NCBI GenBank assembly: GCA_963971425.1 | Contig: OZ020517.1 | Span: forward strand, 6,264,501-6,328,500 | Length of the DNA: 64,000 bases | Origin: Bryoerythrophyllum caledonicum | Taxonomy: Eukaryota > Streptophyta > Bryopsida > Pottiales > Pottiaceae | Direction of reading: 5' to 3' | Shown: positions 19,124 through 30,606 of the stretch, one piece after another | Numbering within the stretch: the stretch's first letter is position 1 | Layout of the letters: every line of letters begins with the position of its first letter | Notes under the pieces: generated by a model | Database searches by the model: none | Told to the model about the DNA's origin: nothing | What the model saw: only the letters and a program-made list of their open reading frames with translations | Program-made: the position numbers and the translations under genes

Positions 19124-19984
19124 CTTGGTCCGGGGGGGGTGCACGTCGATGTATTTGTTGATTTGTGTCTTGTCTTTGACATTGGTTTGGATGCTCATGT
19201 GGTGTTGTCGTAGGTATGTTGGTGTCGTCATCGATTCAGGGTGGTGCGATGTCCACCTTTCTATCCACGGGCGGTGCCGCCGTCTGCATCTTCGCTGGAT
19301 CTTCTGCACCTTTCTCACATAGCAGCTGTCTTGTAACTCTTTGTGGTAAGGGTTAGACGTGAGTATTGTGTCTCCATCAACTATAATGGTGTTTCTTACG
19401 GTTTTATGAGAGCAACATTTAGATAACATACGGTTCTCAAAGAATGTGTACAACTTAACTGGTCGGTTGGTTCGTCGTTTTTTCGGAGGTTTCCTTGTGT
19501 CTCTGTCTTCTGGGCTGTTGTGGTCTTCCGCCACCTGCAGCTGCGATCTTGGCGGTGGAGCTTGTTCCTGTTCGTGCTGCCCGACCATTTTCAGCGCCTC
19601 CCTTATTTCGTGCAGCCCTGCCGATTTCAGCGCCTCTCTCATTCTTTGTGTCTCTTGTGAAGCCTTGTACTTCGGTGCTACCTTTTGTTGTTTAGTGACG
19701 TTTACCTCCACCTGCGGTTCCACTCTGTTTGCTGGCTGTGGAGTGCACTTGTTCCTGTGCCTATGTGTATCCATTTCCTCTGTGCCGGGGAGTTTAAGCA
19801 TTGGATTTATTCCTATTCTGTTTACTACTGTATGTGAGTTTATAATACAAACACTAATTGGACAATGTGCAATATGTAAGGCATCATAGGATAACTTAGC
19901 TGGTTTCGCAGAGTGTCGTTCGTTGCAGGATCTTGTGTCTCGGCAGCTGACTTGACTTCCTTGCAAACAACACTTTGTCTTCAT

Positions 19985-20411
19985 CGAGTCGCTAGAGTCC
20001 TAGTTGAGGAGGGGTCTGGTGTGTGGTATAGCGATGGTGTAGCGGTAAGCAGATCTCGATCTAATTGACTTAGAGCTGGTATGAGAAGTGCAATAACTAG
20101 ATCTAGATCTGAGCCAACACAGAGCCCCGCTTCAGATCTCCTCTCCCAAAACTAGTACTAGTTTGTTGCACCTTCACACAACTTTGTATCAATCGATCTA
20201 AGATTTGCAATCCCTCTCAACACTTTGCACATCATACGCATACCTAATCAGCAACAAATAATACACACCGGGATTCACAATGAGCCCAGCAGCTCTCATT
20301 GTTGTGTGTAGAGAATTTGCGCCTAACATCAGAAGCCCCTCCTCACCAGGATTTGCGGAGCTACTCTTCTCTCATTTTTGCGCTCCAAAATCCAGCAAGA
20401 ACACATAAGTC
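19985..20411 (-). other. LINE 5' end upstream of the first ATG
   Basis: This runs from the target-site duplication to the first in-frame ATG. It is expected to hold the element's internal promoter. I recognised no promoter motif and no protein. Confidence 0.5.
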
Positions 20412-20422
20412 AACTTTAAACA
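20412..20422. repeat. Right copy of 11-bp target-site duplication
   Basis: AACTTTAAACA, identical to 6719-6729. It marks the 5' end of the minus-strand LINE. Confidence 0.75.
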
Positions 20423-22062
20423 CTATTATCTACTCCATCAACTATTGGATGTCATGCATATTTTCCCCATAGTTTAGATCCTGGTTTAAGTTCAAATTTT
20501 GTAAGGGCAGATACTTAAATTAGGCATTATGTTTCTATCAAACGAGGAGCGTGCGACCTCGTACGTGAAGGCGCAAAACGCGGGTTAGCTATCCTGTCCG
20601 GAAGCCACCACGCAAGTCTACTTGTCTCTCTCCTTTTCTCTCTCTCCATGGCACCGTCTCATTCCTTGAGACAAAGAGAATTCTACCTTGGTGGACCCAA
20701 AACCGAGCTTGAAAAGTCAAAACGACTGTAAAAATTGGGTGGCTCGTTGGACGAGGGTGGGGCCTGCCCTCACGGCCATCATGTGCGCTGGCCTAGTGAA
20801 AGGCCCTCGGCTGCACCGGAATCCACAACCTTCTGCGCTTTGGAGTCGTCAGCTACGTAGTGGCGAAGGACTCTGGTGGTTGTGCACGTCGACGGGCTTG
20901 CGCTGAGTGAGAGAGCGCGACTAGTCGACCAGAAGCCCACATCGATAGCTGTCTACCTGCCTGCCTCTCGCTGCCGCCGGCGCTGCTCTTGGCTCGCCAG
21001 CTGCATTTAATTTTCCAGTGGGACAGCAGTCTATTACACCGTGACGAAGACAGTGTTGATCCCCGACACAGCTCGAGCTTCTTTATAGAACTTGAAATCC
21101 TAACAGAAACTGATGTTGTAATCTTCTATTTAGCCTGGTCTACATTGTAGTACACGCTATTCCAATTTTTTAAAATAAAGTATGTCCATGTACATATGAT
21201 GATTATCAGGATTTTTCAATGCTGTAACATATCATTCGGTCAGCGTTGGATCTGGTGTATATGTCTTGTGCGTGCCGGGGCAATGAGCTTTTGATGTTTA
21301 CAAACATATTGTATGCTTGGCGACTCGTTCTACTTGCAGAAACCCCAGATCAAGTGGTGCTGCAACAATGGACAAAATGCCCATCCACCAGTTGTTCCCA
21401 CCAGTAGGCTACCAGGGGACCAGTGTATTGCCAACAGCAAACATTGCTGCACTCCCCCATCCGACGCGCTTTCCGTGTGCGCTGCACCAAAATGATTCAA
21501 ATGAGCAAACCGGTTGCCCGTTTTCAGGTCTCTAGTGCAACTCTCACTACTGTATAAAACCCCGAATCGGGTGATTCTGCCGGTTCTCTGCCTCACCGTG
21601 GAGATGCTCTTCTGTAACTAAATTTGGACTTTCACGTTAAATTTGGACAGGATTGTACATATCATCTAGACATCTCGAGATGAATTTCAGTAAATTGAAC
21701 AATGTCATTGAGAGATTTCATGAACCATCACCTAGAGATTTAGTAAAATATGGCATTCAACCTTTGAGAACCTTCTTGTTCCCTCCATGCAAGTAACTCA
21801 TTGCCACATGTCCTTTCAAGTATCTACTAGCACACTATTAGAAGTTGATGTGGTTGCAGTGAGATGTGTGTCTCGTGGACTACATAATCTAAATGTCATC
21901 TGTAGTGTTTGGGTTTGGTAATGGTTTTTGAGGAACCTCGTCTGAGTGCTCATATCTCAACTGTTGCTATCGATCTGAAGTAGAATTATTTGACGTTGCA
22001 TGTGTCTTCTCCTTTGAAGAGTGAGAAAGAAGCCCAGCTCTATGTCTCAACATTTGAGGCTC
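20423..22062. other. Intergenic, no supported gene
   Basis: The region contains a CT-rich stretch near 20630 and short open frames around 20690-20910 and 21310-21540 without recognisable domains. I see nothing I can support as a gene. Confidence 0.5.
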
Positions 22063-22066
22063 TTAA

Positions 22067-22356
22067 CCCTTTAAGGCCGATGAGCTTTTCAAAATCTACA
22101 CGTGTTGTAGACCATGCAGGCTGATATCTACGCCCAGAGTACGTTTCAGCACAAAAATCTACGAACTCATTTCATGGAAATCATTGTAGACGTAGATGCT
22201 TGCACCGATTGTCGTGGCAATGGTCTCAATAGATGCCCATCTTCCTTCACATCTAAGTTATGGTCTATTTTTTCCTTTGAGGTGGCCTATAGCGCTTGCT
22301 ACATTTAAGGTTCTTGTGCCAAAACGACCCATATATGTTTGTTTGGCCTTAAAGGG
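22067..22356. mobile_element. TTAA-type MITE, copy 1 (about 290 bp)
   Basis: Left end TTAA|CCCTTTAAGGCC, right end GGCCTTAAAGGG|TGAA, so the ends are inverted repeats next to TTAA (one flank mutated). The interior matches, in inverted orientation, the copies at 43581-43857 and 44243-44539 (shared GGTGCAAGCATCG and GATGGGCATC on the other strand). Confidence 0.75.
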
Positions 22357-22467
22357 TGAACTCCTTGTTGCAAGGCTGGAGACAACTTCCAATTCGTATT
22401 GTCTCACAACTTGGCCCATGTGTGAAATATCTAGTTAGGTCATTTTCTGTGTTGTTCTCTTCCAAGA

Positions 22468-22573
22468 AGAAGAAGAAGAACGCCGGTCACCGGAGGGTGC
22501 CGGTGTGAATGAAATGTCCGTTCATTCCACCACTAAGTCCATGCCCACCGGACATGGGTTAGTAGTATGGAAC
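22468..22573 (-). mobile_element. Short 3'-end copy of a LINE-related element
   Basis: A 106-bp segment matching the last part of the big LINE, including the hairpin and the TTC tail. It is flanked by a 12-bp duplication TCTCTTCCAAGA (22456-22467 and 22574-22585). It is either a severely 5'-truncated LINE copy or a SINE that shares the LINE 3' end. The hairpin bases differ from the LINE but pairing is largely kept. Confidence 0.8.
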
Positions 22574-22704
22574 TCTCTTCCAAGACAAGTGATGTGAAGA
22601 ACACCTCACTCTACAATTATTTTGAAGCTCATCACCAGCTCTGGATGTTTATCTATGGACCAAGGTCTTGGTGATCACCAACATATCAAGTCACTCTTCA
22701 GGTG

Positions 22705-22790
22705 ACGAACCTATGTCTTGTGGACATATACTTAGTGGTGGAACGAACCAACACTCAATTCACGTCGCCCTCTAGTAAAGACCATAGTGT
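22705..22790 (+). repeat. Diverged LINE 3'-end fragment
   Basis: Contains ACTTAGTGGTGGAACGAACC and the neighbouring block in sense orientation. It is weaker than the copy at 22468. No duplication was identified. Confidence 0.5.
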
Positions 22791-23306
22791 TTCTTCTTTT
22801 TCCTCTTGAGGATGTAAATTCTTTCTTATCGTGCGAGGGAGGTTTTTTTTGTGTTTTCTTTTAGTGTTTGTTTGTTTGTGTGCTTGTATGTTTGTGGTTT
22901 TTTTCCGGGTCCTTTTTTATTTTTTTGGTTTTGAATATCGGGTTTGAATTCCGGGCATCATCGCCGTGTATCATGTGGGTATTGGTAGATATCAATGAGG
23001 GGGCTGGACATTTTAAACTGCCTTGAACCCCAAGGGTGTGGGATTTCGGATCCGATGAGACGTTTTCGTACATATAGTTGCTGGGATGTTCACCACAGAT
23101 GGATATGGTTACATTATGACGGTTTTGGGTACAATCTGTTATTGCCTTGCACTGGAAGCAAGGAGAGTGGAGTCCAAGCCACCTCCACTCAGCTTGAGTA
23201 AGGTCACATTCTAAAATGGTGCCTTGGGAGCGACATTCTACGGGCTGTTTTCTTGAATCCTGATTGCTAAAGTGGAAAAATTATTTATTTATTGCATCTT
23301 TGACAC

Positions 23307-23524
23307 AACACTAAAATTGAGATTTAGCGTAACTACACTAAATGATTTGGAAATGCTATAAGTTTTACTTTTGATGAAGATTTTTACTAAGAGCACACCT
23401 GTCTATACTATTCAAAGAGGGCGATCATTGTAAACATAGTTGGTAAGAATATTCATCGATAGTAAAAACGTATAGCATTTTTAGTTCATTTACTATGCTT
23501 AACACTAAATTTCAATTTTGGTGA
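23307..23524. repeat. Foldback (MITE-like) element with about 54-bp arms
   Basis: The two ends are imperfect inverted repeats (left begins CACTAAAATTGAGATTTAG, right ends with its complement). A related foldback with the same interior phrase GAAGATTTTTACyGAGAG lies at about 47350-47520. Confidence 0.6.
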
Positions 23525-23825
23525 AGTGAGAAGCAATACTGGTACAATATTTAGGAAGAGTAAGAAGTTGAAGGTTGTAAGATAGCACAAATTAGGATTT
23601 TTTGTGCTATATGTGGTATTCTAGAATTACTCTAGTGTCATAGAAGAAGTTTATTCAAATGTGTCAAATTAAAACACATATTATGGCAGTTTTCCTGAAA
23701 GTGAAAGGGGATGGCCCCGTATATCACCCCTACTTTATAATCATATACTAGTTACTGGGACCACATGGAGAAAGTGACTTGGCTTGGGAAAAATGTGAAA
23801 CAACTACACCCATTTTTTTGTAATA

Positions 23826-24010
23826 GTGAGGATTCATTATTGATGTGGGTCACTTATACTAATTTACATCAAGCACATGCATGTCAAGTTTTGATTGGGT
23901 ATTTGTTTTCAAGCAAGTTTTTGTTTATCAACAATTGCATGTAAATTTCTAATTAGTTTGGAAACTTGAACTACTCCGGTTCACACTATATTTAGTGAAT
24001 GATGTAGTCA
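23826..24010 (+). repeat. Dispersed repeat, homologous to 45650-45835
   Basis: Both copies share GGATTCATTATTGATGTGG and a collinear stretch of about 185 bp ending near a conserved TAGTGAATGATGTAG-like phrase. They form a TE fragment family without coding sequence. Confidence 0.7.
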
Positions 24011-24349
24011 AATGTTGTGGATTTACCCATTAAACCAAAAAGGAAAGTCAAATGTATGTATGGCCATACAATTTATCTAAGATTATAACATTCTAAGCTT
24101 TGTAAGACAAATTCACGTGTGTAATAATGTATAATGACATTCAAGGTCTCTATTTCAAACTAAAAAAGGGGAAACATGTCACTTACGTACACATGAAGAG
24201 GCCAATGTTGAATACAAGAGGCAAGTAAATTCACTACTAAAGAGATACTAAAATCTTGCCATGTTAAAATTTTACTAAAAAAATGGCCGTTTTTTACAAC
24301 CGCTCAATGCACTTGGCTAAGTGCATAATTGCTTAATTGCGTGTTTGTA

Positions 24350-24660
24350 AGTTCCTTGAACACCAGTTTTTAAAGGTAGAAGAAAGGTGAAGCATATTGA
24401 AAAGAAATTGTACAAAGGAAGAAGGTTCAAAAATTTCTAATATGCATAATTTTGTTTTTTTTGTGAACTCGATTTGTAATAGATCAAGAATTTGAATGGT
24501 CAATAAGAAGCGTCATATAGCATTTTGATTAAAAAATTAGTTCTAATATCTTATTTCCATGTGGAAATGAATAATATTTTTGATACCTTGCTTGAGAATG
24601 TATGAAAATGTTTGCATTGCAATAAACTAGAAATTTTTCACACTAAAGGCAATGAATTTT
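24350..24660 (+). repeat. Dispersed repeat, homologous to about 46635-46960
   Basis: Collinear similarity with the 46.6-kb copy (shared TTTTTAAAGGTAGA-like start and ACTAAAGGCAATGA-like end). Together with 23826-24010 it occurs in the same order as at 45.6-47.0 kb, which suggests one larger element. Confidence 0.6.
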
Positions 24661-24794
24661 TCTTTGACAATCTTGAAAGAACCAATGTTGATCATTTGTA
24701 TGAAAAGATAGAAATAGTGTAAATTAAATCGGATCATGGCCATGGCCAGTAGAACTTGTCCTTTGGACCTTCACACTATAATCTAAACCACTGC

Positions 24795-24905
24795 CCTCTA
24801 CCCTCGGGAGGGAGAAGTAGTTCCATACTACTAACCTAAGTCATATGGGCATGGACTTAGTGGTGGAACAAACAAACACTATATTCACACCAGCCCCCTT
24901 CAGTG
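24795..24905 (+). repeat. LINE 3'-end-related copy, sense orientation
   Basis: Contains AGTAGTTCCATACTACTAAC and GGCATGGACTTAGTGGTGGA as in the LINE 3' UTR, here on the plus strand. It has lost the TTC tail and most of the hairpin. Confidence 0.65.
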
Positions 24906-25487
24906 GCTAGATTTTTATTTTTTTTAACCACTGCCCAAGCCATGTCCACGTCAGCACGACCAAGGGGTGTGGCGGACACAAACCGCCCAGGATCAACGAA
25001 ACTTCCCAGGAACGTCCGTCCACCACTCCGTGCACCTTCGTCCCCCTTCAACGAACGAACCCCCGACGAACCTCGTCCTTGTCCCGATACCTGCCTAAAT
25101 CTAACGAGGAAACCGACACAGCTAACACAAGTATCATACCAGTATAGCCACAATATCAAACAGGTATCGACCCGGTATGGTCCAAAGCCCCCGCAAACTT
25201 GTGTCTATCTTCACAGGCTTCTTGTCGGTCGGTTCTGTGTGTTACCTGCCTGAACAATGAGGGGATATCACACCGGTATCGCACCAGACTAGTATAGCAC
25301 GAGTATAACCGCGGTATTGTCATGGTGAAGGCTCTTGTGGTCCTGTTTTATTGTGTTCTACCTGCGCTGGAAACCGGAGTTCTTCTTCTTCTTCTCCTTG
25401 TGCTTGCCCTGTTGCTGCGTTTCTTCAAGCTCTCGCTCGTTGCGCTTCTTCCCGCACCTCATCCTCGGACTGCCATCGTCGGTTGCC

Positions 25488-28400
25488 ATGGCGAGCGCCG
25501 TGGCGCATCACGCCACGCTCTCCTCGTCCCTGGTATGTCGTCGCTCGCTCAGCGGCGCACATTCGCCATTTCCAGTGTTTGTGTTGTGGCTACGATTGCT
25601 AGGGTTTGGTGAGAGGCATGTAGGCGACGCTTGCGAGTTTTGGAGAGTTTGATGAGGTTTGGAGATTTTTGAGATTTTTGGAGTGGATTTTTGGTGAATT
25701 GGAGCGGCAGGATGTGAATGTGCGGGAATGCGGAGAGGAGGTGAGGTTTCGGGAGGATTGGAGGTGAATGGAGGTTTGTTTGTTGTTTGGTGCAGAGAGA
25801 TGGCGGTTCAGTGGCGTCGGGTTCAGGGTTTTACGGCAGCCGTGTTTCGGTTGCGGCTGCGCCGATGGTGGCGTCCGTGGCTGGACAGCGTGATATGCGA
25901 GTGCGCGCGGTGATGGCTCCTCCGCAGTCTCAGTCGCGGTCGCCTGCCTCTACTGGAGCTGTAAGTTCTCGGAGTATGTAATGCGGAGAGGAAGGGATAT
26001 TGAGATTCTTTGGAATGGAATTCTAGCATTGTGAATTGGCGGTTTGGTTGTTCCGGGGATTTGCGGCGTAATTTTGATGTGGAGCAGGGTGACCAAAAGT
26101 GGTTTGAGAAAGTGAATTGCAATTGAGGCGGTTGGCAGTTTGAGTGGCTATAGCTAATTTATTTTGTTTAGTTTGATTTAGCTGTTGCGAGTGTCCAAGT
26201 GAGTTAAATTTGAAGTTGAAGTGCATATTCGTGCGTCGCGATGGGCAGCAGCTTCAGATTTTGAGTGACGGCACAGATGGTGTAGAAAATTGTTAGGTTT
26301 GTCCGTTTTGAGTAAGCAGTCGACACCATTGGAAGAAGATAGCGTCAGAGGAAACTCCTTATAATAACCTTGGTCATAGTTAGCCCTGGCTCAATGGTTT
26401 TTGACGTCGTTCTTTCTCCAGCATTTGTAAACTTATGATGAAATCGCTACAGTTTTTGGCCTCGGTTGCTCACGGCTTCCGGTTTTTCCTTTCTGCTTCA
26501 GGTGAAACATGCCATGACAGCCACTGAGAAAATTCTGGCGAATGCGTCTGAGAAGACTAAACTCGCACCAGGAGAGAATGTGTGGGTGAAGGCCGATGTT
26601 CTTATGACCCATGATGTGTGCGGTCCTGGGACTATCGGTATCTTCAAGAAGGAATTCGGCCAGAATGCCAAGGTGTGTAATGTACTTTTCTAGTTAATCT
26701 GGATCTGACTAGTCTATGGCTAATAGCGCCGATCATGTTCCTTACTATCACTTAAATCGGAAAGGATCGGCATACGTATTCACTGCAGAATGTGAGGCTG
26801 TGAAATCTGAACATACATAGATCTTCATCGGTGGATACCTGATTTAGGCTTCTGAGGAAAGCCATTAGGTGGGGAGTTCATGACAGCTTTAGTGTATGTG
26901 GGCTGCAGTAGAAAGTTTCTGGATTTCGTTAGCTATGTGTTGACGTTCATCTAATGAATTGACGTTATATATATTCTGTTCAATTGCGCAGGTGTGGGAT
27001 CGTGAAAAGATAGTGCTTATTCCTGATCATTACATCTTTACAACAGATGAACGAGCTAACAGAAATGTGGATATTCTGCGTGACTTTGCTCAAGAGCAAG
27101 ACATTAAGTACTTCTACGATATCACAGATAGGGGCAACTTCCGGGTGCGCATACGTGTCACGCTTTCAGTTTAACCTTTGTAATCTATTTTGCAATGTCA
27201 CGACATATGCGTTCTGACTCGATATATCATCAGTCTCTACTTTGTGAGAACAATATCACATTTTTCGTATTGTTTTTGGCATAGTTTCGTTCATTTCGAA
27301 CCTTATAGATACGATACTTTGATGGAAGTAATATTATTTTCAGTATTTATGCTGAAATGTAGACAGGCGTTTCAAACAGCTGACCTGATGCAAAATTTGC
27401 TCAACTCATGCAGGCGAACCCCGACTATAAGGGAGTTTGCCATGTGGCACTTGCGCAAGAGGGTCACTGCCGCCCAGGAGAGGTATCCTTGAATTTTCAT
27501 GCTCCTGTGTTGCGAAAATAGTAGTGTATGTGTTTTAATCGATATCTTGCGTAATCGTATTTGTACCAGTAGTACTAAACTTCAGTTATGATTTTAGGTT
27601 CTCTTCGGCACGGATTCCCATACTTGCAATGCTGGAGCGTTCGGTCAGTTTGCAACTGGAATTGGTAATACTGATGCAGGCTTCATTATGGGCACTGGCA
27701 AACTCCTGCTGAAGGTGCGCTTGATTCTCCAACCTCTTCGTAGGGAAATTTCATGTCACTTAGTCTGAAAGTAATGCACAGCTGGTATGAAGTCCGTGTC
27801 CGGATCTTCAAAAGTATGAGCACTTGTATATGTAACGCTATGTGATGTTTCTTGCAGGTTCCGCCAACCTTGAGGTTTGTACTGGATGGAGAAATGCCAA
27901 AGCATTTGTTAGCCAAGGATCTCATATTACAGGTAATGTTATGTCTTTCCAAGTTTAGTAGTTTATTTTGTATAATGAAAGTTAAGGTAGGGTTGGCGGC
28001 AGTAGATACTGTTTATTTACCTTGTTTTAAGTGATTTTTTGTTTTCAGATAATTGGCGAAATCTCAGTGGCGGGAGCAACATACCGAGCGATGGAGTTTG
28101 TTGGCACAGCCGTCGAAGCTATGACGGTTAGTTGTTTCTGAAGCTTAATTTGCACTATTGAGCCGATTAAAAGTAGCACATATATTGATAAAATGCTTCA
28201 CTTATTACATCCTATTTTTGTTATAATTAATGGTTGTGGGTATGCAGATGGAGGACAGGATGACCCTATGTAACATGGTTGTAGAGGCCGGCGGTAAGAA
28301 CGGTGTTGTTCCTGCCGATGCCACCACTGCGAAGTACTTGGAAGGAAAGACCTCAAAACCGTATCAAGTCTTTACTAGTGATGGGAACGCCAGGTATACT

Positions 28401-29578
28401 TACTGCAATTTATTAGTGTTTGTTTCATGCTGGTAGACAATCTTTGTTTGGCTTGTGTTTTTGATTTCGTCCACCTTCATTGTAGGACTTTGAACACGGT
28501 ACTGTATTTAGCTCAGGTTCACATATATTTCGAAGATTTTGAAATGATTTTTTCTCTCTGGCTTTATTGGATCTCATTGACCTTGGGTGAATCTTGTTTT
28601 GAACCTTTGGGTTTTAATGTGCAGTTTCTACCAGGAATATAGATTCGATGTCTCAAAGCTGGAGCCTGTTGTTGCTAAGGTTTGTTGAAGTTCTTAATGC
28701 TTTAATGTAGCGGATCATGTCTATGTGGCTATTATTTAAAGAAACTGTTGTTCTTGTAAATCGTTCTCAACGTGCCAATTTATGATTGATTTTGCCGGAT
28801 GTAACGATAACATTTAATTGATGCTGGTTTCTGATTAAATGCCTGTTGCTTTGACAGCCACATTCTCCCGACAATAGAGGTTTGGCTCGAGAGTGCAAGG
28901 ATGTGAAGATCGATCGTGTATATATTGGATCATGCACAGGTGGAAAGACTGAAGATTTCATCGCTGCTGCAGAACTTTTGGCAGTATCAGTGAGTTATTA
29001 ATTCCATGCCAAGTCCTGTTCCGCTCTTCATAGTGCATCTTCGCTGTCATGTTTTGTATTATTGAGTGTCGGAATTACTAATCTATAAATTTCTTTGACA
29101 GGGCCAAAAAGTTAAGGTGCCAACGTTCCTTGTGCCTGCTACACAAAAGGTTTGGATGGACTTGTACTCTCTGCCAGTTCCTGGAACCGATGGCAAGACT
29201 TGCGCAGAAATCTTCGAGCAAGCAGGTTGTGATACTCCTGCGTCACCCTCGTGTGCTGCTTGCCTGGGTGGCCCTCGTGATACCTATGCACGCATGAATG
29301 ATCCTCAGGTACTTTTCAGACGGATTCTTGATGTTCTTACTTAAACAGTACGACGATCCTTATTTATATTTCCGCTTACTGCTCTGGACATATTTGTATA
29401 TGAGTTTGTTAATTGATATCCTCTATTGATGTTTTTGCAGGTTTGTGTTTCAACTACCAACCGCAACTTTCCAGGACGGATGGGACACAAGGAGGGCCAA
29501 ATCTATCTTGCTTCACCCTACACTGCCGCTGCCTCTGCCCTGACAGGCTTTGTCACGGATCCTCGTGAATTTTTGTAA
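25488..29578 (+). CDS. IIL1: 3-isopropylmalate dehydratase large subunit, chloroplast (13 exons)
   Basis: This is the large subunit of isopropylmalate isomerase, which converts 2- to 3-isopropylmalate in plastid leucine synthesis and also serves glucosinolate-type chain elongation in some plants. Exons are 25488-25532, 25796-25960, 26502-26672, 26992-27144, 27414-27482, 27598-27714, 27858-27932, 28049-28126, 28248-28393, 28625-28679, 28858-28989, 29102-29308 and 29441-29578. All joints keep frame with GT-AG sites. The first roughly 70 residues are Ser/Ala/Arg-rich, like a transit peptide. Aconitase-family signatures follow: [31 protein letters not shown] and CAACLGG, which supply the three Cys ligands of the 4Fe-4S cluster. 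The last exon has [11 protein letters not shown]. The gene looks intact. It acts as a heterodimer with a small subunit that is not in this window. The symbol is by analogy with Arabidopsis IIL1. Confidence 0.93.
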
Positions 29579-30606
29579 GAGGTTCACATCAACAACGCAT
29601 AGAATTTCAGTAATGAAGGGAGCATGGAGAGCTTGTAGTAGTGGCCAAATAGTGCGGCTGTTGGAGTTACTTGAGTGCAGATACCGGCAATAAGCCGTTT
29701 TTGTCGATCATTTTGTTAAGTTTAAAGAGTATAATAAACTTGAGCTTACCACGTTATTGTGTTAAATAGTTCCGCTATGATTGTTTATCTATATTGCAAA
29801 CAGTGGTGTCTGAAGACTTTCATGTCTGGAGTTATGCTATTTACAATTGTGTTGCGGTAAAATCCGTTGTGGTTTCAATTTTTGAGATTCCGTTCTTCCG
29901 TCGGATGAGGTTTGTTTGCGTGGTCACTCTGGTTTTAGTAGTCGGCTACTTGGATTGATGCATTAATTCGTATACCTTGAACTTCTGGTACGTGCTAACA
30001 AGATATTTTCATGTTTTGTGCTACTAATCAAATTTTTTCAAGCTGTAGTGTCAGGTGTAGATCTACAGGGTTCTGAGATGCTACAGAGGAGCCTGTGATA
30101 CTTCGCATCCAGTCTTCTTTGGCTGTGTGAGTCTACAACTTGTCCTTGTGAATGCATGAAGGTGAACGAGATTCAGATGTTGATATGTACTGCCACGGTG
30201 TCTGAGCAGGCATGCACCTTAGAACTTTCAGGAGTGAATACGTGAATGCTCATGTGTTTTACTTGAGCGGACTTCAGTTGATTGTCAATAGGATCAGAAA
30301 TATTCATCAAATAACTAATGTGTTAACATTCAATGATAATTTGCAGGGTTCGAGTTGGGCATTCAGACCCCTGCAAGCGGATTAAATACGAAACACTCGA
30401 TATTTTCAAGTATGTATACTCAACCTTCTTCCACCTCGTTTACCACACATAGATGACCTTCTAGTAGAATCTAACTGGGTTGTCAAGTTTGGGGACTGGC
30501 TTCCGTAATATAGATTAGAAGGATCTATCTAACCTGTGTGGTGCAAAGAGCAAGAACTGTTAGCAATAGTGAAGACAATTTTTCTGTTTTGTGAATTCAT
30601 GAAACA
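29579..30606. other. Convergent 3' region between IIL1 and the RING gene
   Basis: 3' UTR and AT-rich spacer of two genes that converge. An AATAAACT-type polyadenylation signal sits near 29730. No further gene is supported. Confidence 0.5.

Larger units (their letters stand above)
16709..19984 (-). other. Long open leader of the LINE with tandem intron-like units
   Basis: The minus-strand frame from ATG 19984 runs without a stop into ORF1. Its peptide is low in hydrophobic content, rich in Arg, His, Gln and Thr, and resembles no domain I know. It contains diverged tandem copies of a roughly 390-bp block (peptide echoes PPRTKVRNLT and PPRTKVRILT at about 19.1 kb and 18.7 kb, with a weaker QVRNLT at 18.5 kb). 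Each copy carries a 5' splice-like site, a CTAAY branch-like motif or similar pyrimidine-rich stretch, and a terminal AG. It may be a promoter or leader array like the monomers of other LINEs, or an extra ORF. I cannot decide between these. Confidence 0.5.

Noticed and set aside
20025-20060. tRNA-like A-box phrase (GGTGTAGCGGTAAGC)
   Set aside because: No B box or cloverleaf follows at the right distance. It lies in the LINE 5' end.
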